In this document: positions 40,663-48,800 of the stretch, piece after piece | How the letters are laid out: every line of letters starts with the position of its first letter | Position numbering within the stretch: the stretch's first letter is position 1 | Assembly (NCBI GenBank): GCA_022648165.1 | Contig: JALCLX010000001.1 | Location: forward strand, 186,001-250,000 | From: Ancrocorticia sp. | GTDB lineage: Bacteria > Actinomycetota > Actinomycetes > Actinomycetales > Actinomycetaceae | Direction: 5' to 3' | DNA: 64,000 nucleotides | Notes under the pieces: generated by a model | What the model was told of the DNA's origin: nothing | The model's input: the letters and a program-made list of their open reading frames with translations, nothing else | Database searches by the model: none | Position numbers and translations under genes: made by a program

Positions 40663-41862
40663 TCAGCGCCGATACGATCGCGCGCGCTCTAGCCATGCCT
40701 CCGCGGACTCGAGCCTTCCTTGGGCGTCGGCCAACCATTCGCGCCCGTCAGTGCGCTTGGCGCCAGCAACTAAAGAAAGCGCCACCCCGGCGCACCGCGC
40801 GTTGAGCGCCACCGGGTCCACGCCTTGTTCCGCGGCAGCAACCCATTGCGGTAAGTCGCGCGCCACGTAGGGGTAGGCGGCAGGAGCCAAGTGCGGCAGC
40901 ACGCTCACGTGCCCCAACAAGCATGCCAGATCGTCCACACGATACCCCGGCCCCACTGAATCCACGTCAATAATTCCGGAGACTTGAGGGCCACCTTTGC
41001 GCAAGAAGATGTTCGCCTCATAGAAATCACCGTGGGTGGGCACTATCGGGCCCGGATCCGAGGTAGCCATCAATTCCGCTATCCCCTGGGCCAAGCGGCG
41101 GCATCGATCTGCCTCTCCAGGGAGTACAACGGATGCAGCGTGTGCGTAATGGCCGGCGCGCTCCGACCACGATGGCCGGCGCGGCATCGTCAGTACGCTA
41201 CGTGGCAGCGCATCAAGTGAGCGGGTGAGATCCCGAAATATGCCACTGGCACTGTCTGCCATGCCACGGGATATGACGTTTGCCAAGGGCTCGCCCGGTA
41301 CGGCCGCCGTCACAACAATTCCGCGCTGGTCCTCCAATACCAACCGGGGAACCGGTACGCCGGCCTCGGTGAGCAAGCGGTGACGCCGCGCCAGATCAGC
41401 AGCCTGCTGTGGGCGCATCACTTTGCCAAAGTACACAGTGCCATCGCTCTCACGGGCTTTCACCACAGCCCGGCGCGTGGGCCGATAGTTGAGCAGTTCA
41501 ACGGACACCGGATGCCGCAATAGCGCGCTCATCTTCTTCGCTGAGGCAGCAATCGCAAGCCCCGGAAGCTCCGGATCGCGCGGGTACTCCCACACGCTCA
41601 CCAAGCGTCCGGACATAAGAATTGACGTTACGTTCGTCGTTGAGAGGCGTGCCGTGGACGCCACCAGGTAACGCGAGCGCGACGACGTCGCCACCGCGTA
41701 CCCTACGCTCACGCCAGCGCCTGGCCGGTGGTGTACGGAATGAACCTCCCAGGTGCGCAGCCTCTCCTTGTCGCCAAGAAAGCGTTCAAGAATGCGGGCC
41801 GCCGTCGGCCCGGTCAAGAGCTCCACATCATGGGCTTCGCGGACAAACGTGGCTTCAGACAT
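40663..41862 (-). CDS. Aminoglycoside-phosphotransferase-fold small-molecule kinase
   Basis: 399 residues. The C-terminal part shows the APH/choline-kinase catalytic loop THGDFYEANIFL and the metal-binding IIDVDSVGPGYRVDDLA, so it is probably an active kinase in cytosol. Its substrate is unknown; this superfamily phosphorylates choline, fructosamine, maltose, antibiotics and others. The N-terminal half has a degenerate N-lobe. It is convergent with the aminotransferase gene (40 bp gap) and divergent from adenosine deaminase. I see no reason to call it an antibiotic-resistance gene. Confidence 0.8.
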   Translation of the reverse strand: MSEATFVREAHDVELLTGPTAARILERFLGDKERLRTWEVHSVHHRPGAGVSVGYAVATSSRSRYLVASTARLSTTNVTSILMSGRLVSVWEYPRDPELPGLAIAASAKKMSALLRHPVSVELLNYRPTRRAVVKARESDGTVYFGKVMRPQQAADLARRHRLLTEAGVPVPRLVLEDQRGIVVTAAVPGEPLANVISRGMADSASGIFRDLTRSLDALPRSVLTMPRRPSWSERAGHYAHAASVVLPGEADRCRRLAQGIAELMATSDPGPIVPTHGDFYEANIFLRKGGPQVSGIIDVDSVGPGYRVDDLACLLGHVSVLPHLAPAAYPYVARDLPQWVAAAEQGVDPVALNARCAGVALSLVAGAKRTDGREWLADAQGRLESAEAWLERARSYRR

Positions 41863-41975
41863 ACTTCAGTTGTACCGCATTGCCCACGCATCCGCCCAGT
41901 ACGCCTCTCACGGTATCGCGGCCACACATGCACCGGTGGCTGGATGCACGCGCTGCGCAGGCGTTATGACACAAT

Positions 41976-43037
41976 GTGTGCGTGCGTGATCTCAACAAAC
42001 TCCCTAAGGCTCATCTGCACTTGCATTTCACGGGATCGATGCGCGTGTCCACACTCATTGAGATGGCACGCGACCAGGGCATCCGGCTCCCAGAGAACCT
42101 GGTCGATAACGTGGCACTCCACGTGCCCGCAGACCAACGCGGTTGGTTTCGCTTCCAACGCGCCTATGATGCAGCGCGCAAGGTAGTACGCTCGGAGTCC
42201 GCTATGCGCCGCATTGTGCGGGAAGCAGCTGAAGATGATGCGCGCGAAGGTTCGCGCAGACTCGAGATTCAGATCGATCCCACGTCATACGCACCATTTG
42301 TGGGGGGCATTACGCCCGCGCTGGAGATTGTGCGCGATGAGGCCATTCAGGCGAGCCGTGCCACCGGCGTAGAGGTGGGAGTGATCGTGGCGGCTTCGCG
42401 AATCCGCCATCCTCTTGAAGCACGGACATTGGCGCGCCTGGCCGCGAAGTACGCCGGCGATGGCGTAGGCGATGTAGTGGGTTTCGGACTGTCCAACGAC
42501 GAGCGGCGCGGTTCCACTCCGGAATGGGCCAGCGCGTTTCGCATCGCGCACAAAGCAGGACTGCCCGGTGTGCCGCATGGTGGCGAGTTATTGGGTCCTG
42601 AGCACGTGCGCGACGTTCTGACAAGCCTGCACCCCACGCGCATTGGGCACGGAGTACGCGCCAGCGAAGATCCTGAGCTCGTCAAGCAGATCGTGGACGC
42701 CGGAATCGCCTTTGAGGTGTGCCCGGCATCGAACGTATCTCTGGGTGTGTATGCCACGCCTGCGCAAGTTCCGGTCCGTGCGCTGATGGGCGCTGGCGCC
42801 ACGATCGCCCTGGGCGCCGATGACCCGCTGCTGTTTCTTTCCAGGCTCACGCGCCAATATGAGTTGTTACGCGAGGCAGGGTTCACAGACACCGAGTTGG
42901 CCGGGCTTGCCAAGCAGTCAATCGCCGCATCGTTTGCGCATCCGGCCGCACAACGCCGCTGGCAGGCGGAAGTAGACGCCTGGCTGGCCTCAGAACCGGA
43001 TGTGCGCTCTAATAAGGGCGGGGCTAACCGGGATTGA
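41976..43037 (+). CDS. add: Adenosine deaminase
   Basis: Converts adenosine to inosine in purine salvage. It has 353 residues. The metal-binding HLHLHFTGS lies near the N-terminus, and PHGGELLGPEHV, RIGHGVRASEDPEL, FEVCPASNVSLG and the active-site GADDPLLF follow in the family order. The GTG at 41976 lacks a convincing ribosome site; a TATGAC box ends 5 nt upstream, so a leaderless start is possible. The C-terminus is followed by an imperfect tandem duplication covering the stop codon. Confidence 0.93.
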   Translation: MCVRDLNKLPKAHLHLHFTGSMRVSTLIEMARDQGIRLPENLVDNVALHVPADQRGWFRFQRAYDAARKVVRSESAMRRIVREAAEDDAREGSRRLEIQIDPTSYAPFVGGITPALEIVRDEAIQASRATGVEVGVIVAASRIRHPLEARTLARLAAKYAGDGVGDVVGFGLSNDERRGSTPEWASAFRIAHKAGLPGVPHGGELLGPEHVRDVLTSLHPTRIGHGVRASEDPELVKQIVDAGIAFEVCPASNVSLGVYATPAQVPVRALMGAGATIALGADDPLLFLSRLTRQYELLREAGFTDTELAGLAKQSIAASFAHPAAQRRWQAEVDAWLASEPDVRSNKGGANRD

Positions 43038-43065
43038 TAAGAAGCAGGTCTAACCGCGATGATGG
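43010..43065. repeat. Imperfect ~27-bp duplication across the add stop codon
   Basis: GGGGCTAACCGGGAT (43020-43034) recurs as AGGTCTAACCGCGAT (43046-43060). Each copy is preceded by ATAAG. The add stop TGA (43035-43037) follows the first copy. Confidence 0.6.
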
Positions 43066-43077
43066 GCCGAGGTAGGA

Positions 43078-44253
43078 TTACGCGTCCGAACCGCCCACGA
43101 TGATCGGTTCTGGCTGCAGCGTAATGCCATATGCGCCGCGCACACCCTTCTGAATAGTCTGCGCAAGTTCCTTGATATCGGCGCTTGTAGCGCCGCCCCG
43201 GTTTGTGAGCGCCAGGCAGTGCTTCGTGGAGAGCGCCGCGGGCCCCGGCATCCCGTAGCCCGCGTGGAATCCCGCATAGTCGATCAGCCACGCGGCAGAG
43301 GTTTTGACCAGTCCTGGGATCCGTGGCGCTCCCACGTTGAGTGTTGCCCGCCTGTTGTCGACGACGTCGTAGCGCGGTGCGTCCGCCGGAAGTTCGGCGG
43401 CTTGTGCCTCCGTGAGCACCGGATTCGTGAAAAATGAACCACAGGAGTAGGTGTCCCGATCAGCGTCGTCGAGCACCATTCCCTTCGAGCGGCGCAAATC
43501 GAGCACCGCAGCGCGCACCTCAGACGCCGGCACACGCGCCCCCACCGGCACACCGAGCCTTCGTGCCAGCTGCCCATAGAGCACGGGCGCCGAAAGTGAC
43601 GCGATGCGGAGCTGAAAATCAACGGCGAGCACAATGTAGCGCGGGCTGGGGCTCCAACCATCCTTGAGAGATTCCTTCAACACGCTGGTGCGGTAACCAA
43701 AGCCCAATTCGTCCGAGGCAAACTCCCGGCGTTCGCCTTTCACCCGGTCCCAGGTGTGGACGCGCGCAACGGTAGACGAGATCTCATGCCCGTACGCTCC
43801 GATATTCTGAACAGGGGCCGCGCCCACTGTGCCCGGAATGCCCGAAAGCGCTTCGATACCTGACCATTCGTTCTCTATAGCGCGAACCACCAGCGTATCC
43901 CACGGTGTCCCCGCAAGCACGTGAAGATTCACTCCCTCGCAGCCGCCCTCCTGAGTGAGGGCGATGTGCGACCGCGTATCTCGAAGCACCACGCCTTCAA
44001 AGGCTTGATCCGCAGCGAGAATATTTGATCCGCCGCCAACCACAAGTAAGGGCACGCCAGCAGAATCTGCCTCCGTGATTGTGTGGATGATCTCTTCTTC
44101 TGTCGTGGCCTCAACAAGCCGAGCGAAAGGCCCGCCCACCCCCATGGTGGTGAGATCTGCCAGCGTATGCGCATCCTGCCGTTGCCTGCCGAACGGCAAA
44201 GGCGGGATGGTTGCAACAGGAGTATCTGAATGTTCGGGTATCGAGCACGTCAT
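43078..44253 (-). CDS. murB: UDP-N-acetylenolpyruvoylglucosamine reductase MurB
   Basis: A flavoenzyme that reduces UDP-GlcNAc-enolpyruvate to UDP-MurNAc in peptidoglycan precursor synthesis. It has 391 residues with a slightly long N-terminus. LADLTTMGVGGPFARLVE starts the FAD domain, VVGGGSNILAADQAFEGVVL is the FAD loop, GIPGTVGAAPVQNIGAYG is a family signature, and the catalytic serine region is DTYSCGSFFTNPV. It lies about 45 bp downstream of rpmG on the same strand. Confidence 0.96.
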   Translation of the reverse strand: MTCSIPEHSDTPVATIPPLPFGRQRQDAHTLADLTTMGVGGPFARLVEATTEEEIIHTITEADSAGVPLLVVGGGSNILAADQAFEGVVLRDTRSHIALTQEGGCEGVNLHVLAGTPWDTLVVRAIENEWSGIEALSGIPGTVGAAPVQNIGAYGHEISSTVARVHTWDRVKGERREFASDELGFGYRTSVLKESLKDGWSPSPRYIVLAVDFQLRIASLSAPVLYGQLARRLGVPVGARVPASEVRAAVLDLRRSKGMVLDDADRDTYSCGSFFTNPVLTEAQAAELPADAPRYDVVDNRRATLNVGAPRIPGLVKTSAAWLIDYAGFHAGYGMPGPAALSTKHCLALTNRGGATSADIKELAQTIQKGVRGAYGITLQPEPIIVGGSDA

Positions 44254-44300
44254 GAAGCGAGCTTATAGCGCGATCGCCGGTGGTCGCTTGGCAGAATACG

Positions 44301-44471
44301 TCAGCGAGTCTCGCGATGCGTTGTGGTCTTGCGGCACCGCGAGCAGTACTTCTTTAGCTCCAAACGATCCGGAGTGTTGCGGCGGTTCTTCCGCGTGATG
44401 TAGTTGCGCTCCTTGCACTCTGCGCATGCGAGAGTGATCTTCGGACGAACGTCCTGCGACTTGCTGGCCAC
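44301..44471 (-). CDS. rpmG: 50S ribosomal protein L33 (zinc-binding form)
   Basis: A short gene of 56 codons. GTG start at 44471 behind AAGGAG; stop at 44301. The protein runs [20 protein letters not shown] onward and keeps two Cys pairs, CAEC and CSRC, so it is the zinc-ribbon (C+) form. The order tRNA-Thr, tRNA-Met, rpmG is common in actinobacteria. Confidence 0.93.
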   Translation of the reverse strand: MASKSQDVRPKITLACAECKERNYITRKNRRNTPDRLELKKYCSRCRKTTTHRETR

Positions 44472-44525
44472 TTCTCTTGCTCCTTACAACCCGGCGTGAA
44501 GCGTCGGTAGCGCTTCCTTCAACTG

Positions 44526-44599
44526 TAGCGGGGGCGGGGTTTGAACCCGCGACCTCACGATTATGAGTCGTGCGCTCTGACCGACTGAGCTACCCCGCC
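44526..44599 (-). tRNA. tRNA-Met (CAT anticodon), elongator type
   Basis: A 74-nt cloverleaf with acceptor GGCGGGG/CCCCGCT (G-U at the end pair), anticodon stem CACGA/TCGTG with loop CTCATAA, and T-loop TTCAAAC. It lacks the three G-C pairs of initiator tRNA. The 3' CCA is not encoded. Confidence 0.92.
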
Positions 44600-44625
44600 T
44601 CATCTCGCTGCCTTGTGAGCAACGA

Positions 44626-44701
44626 TGGAGCCCCGACAGGGAATCGAACCCTGGACCTTCTCCTTACCATGGAGACGCTCTGCCGACTGAGCTATCGGGG
44701 C
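44626..44701 (-). tRNA. tRNA-Thr (GGT anticodon)
   Basis: A cloverleaf with acceptor GCCCCGA/TCGGGGC, anticodon loop ATGGTAA and T-loop TTCGATT. The 3' CCA is encoded (44626-44628), unlike the neighbouring tRNAs. Confidence 0.94.
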
Positions 44702-44804
44702 AACGCGGACAAGCTTAGCAAGAAGAACGCACCCTTCCAACACGGAAAGGCAAAACTCCCGGTGAAGCGAATCACGCGGACCCAGCATTCCCTGCTGGAT
44801 TCTG

Positions 44805-44886
44805 TGGCGGGTGCAGGATTCGAACCTGCGAAGCTGATAGCGACTGATTTACAGTCAGTTCCCTTTGGCCGCTCGGGAAACCCGCC
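44805..44886 (-). tRNA. tRNA-Tyr (GTA anticodon)
   Basis: An 82-nt class II tRNA with a long variable arm: acceptor GGCGGGT/ACCCGCC, anticodon loop CTGTAAA, T-loop TTCGAAT. CCA not encoded. The 262-bp gap to yajQ shows only a weak candidate promoter (TTGCCA at 45069, TATGTG at 45091, plus strand). Confidence 0.93.
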
Positions 44887-45148
44887 TTTGCGAGTGTGGG
44901 CACGCGCGGACGCTCCAATCACGCGACCGGACTAGGTCCAATCAGGTGCTTGAAAGTGATCGTGCGAACCACATTGCCGCCAGATGAGATTAGCAGCTTT
45001 CCCCCGTGGACTGTCAAACTGAGAAGACCGCCTGTGACGCATCACGCGTCCAACGCCTTGTTATCCCATTGCCAGGCTCACCGGCTAGGCTATGTGCCAA
45101 GTGGACCGGGTGTCAGCATGTCACACTTCACAGAGAAAAGGAGCACAG

Positions 45149-45643
45149 ATGGCCGATTCGTCATTTGACGTCGTTTCTGAGTACGACCGCCAAGAGGTTG
45201 ACAACGCGGTGAACCAGGCAGCGAAGGAAATCGCACAACGCTACGACTTCAAGAACGTGAGCGCGTCGATCTCGCTATCTGGCGAAAGCATCGAGATGGT
45301 GGCGAACTCGGCGGAGCGGGTACTCGCTATCTATGACGTACTTCAATCGAAGCTTTTCCGGCGTGGCGTATCACTCAAGTCGCTGGATGTGGGCGATGGC
45401 GAGCCAAAGCCATCCGGAAAGTTGTTTCACCTGGTTGCTTCCTTGAAGAAGGGGCTGAGCCAGGAGAATGCGAAGAAGCTCTCACAGTTGATCCGCAGTG
45501 AGGGGCCAAAGGGTGTGAAGGCGCAGATTCAGGGAGATGAGCTGCGCGTCTCCTCAAAATCGAAGGATGCGCTGCAGCAGACCATTGCATTGCTCAAAAA
45601 CGCGGATGTTGACTGCGCTCTCCAGTTCCGAAATTTCCGCTGA
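45149..45643 (+). CDS. YajQ family nucleotide-binding protein
   Basis: 164 residues from ATG 45149, which follows AAAAGGAG. It begins MADSSFDVVSEYDRQEVDNA and carries the family pattern QRYDFKNVSASI and KGLSQENAKKLSQLI, spanning two ferredoxin-like domains. Family members bind nucleotides; some in proteobacteria bind cyclic di-GMP, but no actinobacterial role is clear. It is convergent with the reductase gene, 6 bp gap. Confidence 0.93.
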   Translation: MADSSFDVVSEYDRQEVDNAVNQAAKEIAQRYDFKNVSASISLSGESIEMVANSAERVLAIYDVLQSKLFRRGVSLKSLDVGDGEPKPSGKLFHLVASLKKGLSQENAKKLSQLIRSEGPKGVKAQIQGDELRVSSKSKDALQQTIALLKNADVDCALQFRNFR

Positions 45644-45649
45644 TCCGCG

Positions 45650-47032
45650 TCAGTAAAGCTTGCCGTCGTGCGGTTCGCCGCGGGAAATCGCCGTCATCGT
45701 ATCGCGCTCTACAACCTTGATACGCTTACGGCCCTGCTTTTCTCCCAGCGCCTTCTCATAGGATTCCAGTAGCTCCCAGCCGTGCCACGTGGTATAGCGC
45801 ACTCCGCGCTTGTCGAGCAACTGGAACATACCGTCAGTGCCAGTACCAGCGCCGGTGGGGGCCAGGATGCCGGCGCGGGCATCCTCCACCAAGTTCGCGA
45901 TCGTTTCCTGGGCGTCAGATTTGGTGGAACCGATCAATCCAACAGGGCCACGCTTGATCCAGCCAGTTGCGTACAACCCGTCCACTGTTTTGCCATCGCG
46001 CTCCACGCGGCCCCCGACGTTCGGAATGATGTGCCGCACGGAATCGAATGGTGCGCCAGGCAAGGGGCGTGAGGCATAGCCCACCGCACGGTAAACGGCT
46101 TGCACAGGATAGTCAATATACTCTCCGGTACCCTTGACTGTTCCATCTCCTTGCAGCGCCATACGCTCCATTCTGACGCCTTCTACGTGGTCTTGCCCGA
46201 GGATAGCCGCGGGCTGCTGCAAAAGATGGATGTGGATCCGGTGGCTGGCGGTCAGATCTTCAGGTTCCTGGAACACCCAATTCGTGAGCTGCTCCACCAC
46301 TTGCTTGGTCATCTTAGATTCCGCAATGGCCTGCTCGGATCCTTCGTCGTATTCGAAGTCTTCGGGATAAACAATGATGTCCACATCCGGAACCTGCCCC
46401 AGTTCACGCAATTCCATTGGTGTGAACTTCACTTGCGCCGGGCCGCGCCTGCCAAAAACGTGTACATCCGTGACGTGCGATGCGCGCAACCCAGCTTCCA
46501 CGTTACCGGGGATCTCCGTGACCATAAGGTCATCCACATGCTTGGCCAGCATTCGGGACACATCCAATGCAACGTTCCCCACTCCGAACACCGCCACTTC
46601 TTTGGCGTTCAATGGCCACGTGCGCGGGTATTCCGGGTGCCCGTCATACCAGGATACGAAATCAGCCGCGCCATAACTTTCCGGGAGGTCTATTCCTGGA
46701 ATATCAAGCGGCGCATCCGCATCCGCGCCTGTGGCGATGATGACGGCGTCGTAGTACTGGCGCAGTTCGGCCAGTGTGATGTCCGTCCCGATGTTCACGT
46801 TGCCATGAAGCTGAATATCGCCACGTTTCAAGATGTTGTAGAGAGCATCAATGATCGCCTTGATACGTGGATGATCGGGGGCAACTCCGTAACGAACCAA
46901 GCCGTAGGGCGCTGGCAAGCGTTCAAATAGATCAATTGACACATCAAGCGGGGATTTTGAGAGTATGTCGGAGGCGTAGATACCTGCGGGACCTGCGCCG
47001 ACGACGGCGACGTTGAAGTGCGAATCCGACAC
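45650..47032 (-). CDS. Ferredoxin/adrenodoxin-NADP reductase, FprA type
   Basis: An FAD-dependent reductase that passes electrons between NADPH and ferredoxins. It has 460 residues from GTG 47032 (AAAGG upstream); a TTG at 47059 is possible. The N-terminal FAD loop VVGAGPAGIYASD, LPAPYGLVRYGVAPDH, the NADP-side loop VFGVGNVALDVSRML and ATGWIKRGPVGLIGSTKSD all match the adrenodoxin reductase family (mycobacterial FprA). Its partner ferredoxin is not in the window. Confidence 0.93.
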   Translation of the reverse strand: MSDSHFNVAVVGAGPAGIYASDILSKSPLDVSIDLFERLPAPYGLVRYGVAPDHPRIKAIIDALYNILKRGDIQLHGNVNIGTDITLAELRQYYDAVIIATGADADAPLDIPGIDLPESYGAADFVSWYDGHPEYPRTWPLNAKEVAVFGVGNVALDVSRMLAKHVDDLMVTEIPGNVEAGLRASHVTDVHVFGRRGPAQVKFTPMELRELGQVPDVDIIVYPEDFEYDEGSEQAIAESKMTKQVVEQLTNWVFQEPEDLTASHRIHIHLLQQPAAILGQDHVEGVRMERMALQGDGTVKGTGEYIDYPVQAVYRAVGYASRPLPGAPFDSVRHIIPNVGGRVERDGKTVDGLYATGWIKRGPVGLIGSTKSDAQETIANLVEDARAGILAPTGAGTGTDGMFQLLDKRGVRYTTWHGWELLESYEKALGEKQGRKRIKVVERDTMTAISRGEPHDGKLY

Positions 47033-47097
47033 GAACGCGACCTTTCCGTGGAGAAACAAACCTTCACCATGATACCGGGCCCACGGAGTACCAGAAT

Positions 47098-47135
47098 GTG
47101 GGAAAGGGCGCAGGAATACCCGCGCCCTTTCTCAC
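47098..47135. terminator. Hairpin between hpf and the FprA-type gene
   Basis: A 14-bp stem with one G-U pair (47098-47111 with 47122-47135) lies 28 bp past the hpf stop. On the minus strand no T run follows; on the plus strand GTTTT does. It may be a weak or Rho-assisted end for hpf. Confidence 0.55.
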
Positions 47136-47162
47136 AGTTTTGCTATATGTGCCGCAGAGGCG

Positions 47163-47795
47163 TCAGCCGACCTGGGCGTCAAGCCGAATGACCCCGTAAG
47201 TCCACCCGTGCCGGTGGTAAACGGCACACGGCTGTTTCGTTTCCTTATCGATGAAGAGATAGAAAGGATGCCCCACCAATTCCATCTCGTAGAGTGCTTG
47301 GTCTACCGACATGGGCTCGGCTTCGTAAAGCTTTTGACGCACAACCACCGGTGAATCACCCAGCTGAGTCTCCACAGCTTTACCTGGCGCTGTAGGGACA
47401 CGCGGCTCATTCGTTTCTTGAGGCTTCGGTGCGGGCGGATTGACGTCTTCGGGCGTCAGTGTGAGCGGCTCGGCTACGTCAATACGGCGCGGATGTTCTT
47501 TGCGGCGGTCGCGTACGCGGCGCAGCCGTTCGATGAGCTTTCCCATCGCCAAATCGAGCGCGCTGTAACGATCGGATGATGCTGCCTCTGCCCGAATCAC
47601 CGGGCCTTTGTCTCTCATCGTGATTTCGATGCGCTCAGATGTTTCTGCTTGAGCCGGGTTTGGTTCGTGTGTCACTTCGACGTCCACGCGTTGCGCGCGT
47701 GGAGCGAATTGCTCAATCTTTTGGAGCTTGTCTTCTACGTGCTCGCGGAATCGGTCGGAAACTTCAGCGTTCCTGCCTTTAACGATGATCTCCAC
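47163..47795 (-). CDS. hpf: Ribosome hibernation promoting factor, long form
   Basis: 210 residues. The N-terminal HPF/RaiA domain (MEIIVKGRNAEVSDRFREHV) binds the small subunit. A Pro-rich linker of about 40 residues follows. The C-terminal dimerisation domain (LYEMELVGHPFYLFIDKET) drives 100S dimer formation. GTG start at 47795 with an excellent GAGGAGG site. Confidence 0.96.
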   Translation of the reverse strand: MEIIVKGRNAEVSDRFREHVEDKLQKIEQFAPRAQRVDVEVTHEPNPAQAETSERIEITMRDKGPVIRAEAASSDRYSALDLAMGKLIERLRRVRDRRKEHPRRIDVAEPLTLTPEDVNPPAPKPQETNEPRVPTAPGKAVETQLGDSPVVVRQKLYEAEPMSVDQALYEMELVGHPFYLFIDKETKQPCAVYHRHGWTYGVIRLDAQVG

Positions 47796-47875
47796 GATGC
47801 CCTCCTCAGGTCTTAGGTTTTGGTAATCATGCTGTGCCTCTCACGCATGCCCGAGATGACCACCTCCTAAGGTTC

Positions 47876-48682
47876 TCACCTGGTGTTTTCGCACCCGGAG
47901 TCCTGTAGTTTGTATCTCTCATGGTAGACCACCGGCAAAGACTTTGGCACGGAAATGCCTGTAATCGCCCGCGGGTCCTGCGCCACTGCCGTAACAAATG
48001 CGCCTGCCACCTTCCCTTCACAGCTAGCGAGTGCCCGCGCCGCGCCCACCAACGTGGCTCCTGTTGTCAGGACATCGTCTACCAGCAGGATATTTCCGCC
48101 AATCTGAACGCGATTCCGTGCGGTGATCCGGGACGCGCGCGAACGGCGGCTCACAATCCCCGCGCTGGTGTAGCGTGATGCTGAGCGAAGAGGGCGCGCT
48201 ACCACCGCCGATATTCCCGCCTGCCGTGCGCCATCGGCCACGCCTTCGGCGATCACGCCAGCCACAAATCGGCCGTCGTGAATGCGTTGAAACCGGGAAG
48301 GAGCGGGGACGATCGTGAGCGGACCGCTCATCCCTTCTTCGAAGATTCTCGCCGCCCCTTGGGCAACAAGCTGACGCATAACAGTGTTGAGCTCGCTATC
48401 CACAGTGTTCTTCCATCGGATGATCGCTTGCGCAACAAAGCCCGCGTATTCTGCAAGAGCATAAACAGGAAACAGGGATTCGTAGCGCTCTTCACCGAAT
48501 ATGGGTAACACCCGTTGCAGATACGGTGCTCTCCCGGAGACTTCACGTGGCGGGCCGGCAAATTCACGCGCACAGGAATTGCACAGCGTCACGTCAGGTT
48601 CACCACAGCCCGCACAGTTGCGCGGAAAGAGCAGATCTGCCCACTGCGCAAGCAGTGAGCGTTCAGTCGACGTTTCATCCAT
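47876..48682 (-). CDS. ComF family phosphoribosyltransferase-like protein
   Basis: 268 residues. An N-terminal zinc ribbon (CAGCGEPDVTLCNSCA) precedes a type I PRTase domain with the PRPP loop NILLVDDVLTTGATLVGA near residue 205. ComF proteins aid DNA uptake in some bacteria, and actinobacterial copies often sit between lpqB and hpf as here. The enzymatic substrate is unknown. ATG at 48682. Confidence 0.9.
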   Translation of the reverse strand: MDETSTERSLLAQWADLLFPRNCAGCGEPDVTLCNSCAREFAGPPREVSGRAPYLQRVLPIFGEERYESLFPVYALAEYAGFVAQAIIRWKNTVDSELNTVMRQLVAQGAARIFEEGMSGPLTIVPAPSRFQRIHDGRFVAGVIAEGVADGARQAGISAVVARPLRSASRYTSAGIVSRRSRASRITARNRVQIGGNILLVDDVLTTGATLVGAARALASCEGKVAGAFVTAVAQDPRAITGISVPKSLPVVYHERYKLQDSGCENTR

Positions 48683-48750
48683 GTATCCAAGGTGCCTGAA
48701 CTCACCTGAGCCAGAAGATACCTATCCACAACCAAACGCCTGTGACTCGT

Positions 48751-48800
48751 TGAACGTTAGCCCGGAAAGGCGATCTGAACGTTAGCCAGGGTAGGCGATC
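48751..48800. repeat. 25-bp duplication spanning the lpqB stop codon
   Basis: TGAACGTTAGCC begins both copies (48751-48775 and 48776-48800), which match at 22 of 25 bases. The lpqB stop lies in the gene-proximal copy (48782-48784). Confidence 0.85.

Noticed and set aside
40663-41862. Aminoglycoside resistance gene
   Set aside because: Only the general APH fold motifs are visible; length and context fit a housekeeping small-molecule kinase, and there is no mobile-element context.
44570-44935. A 121-codon plus-strand frame across the tRNA cluster
   Set aside because: It is antisense to three well-formed tRNA genes.
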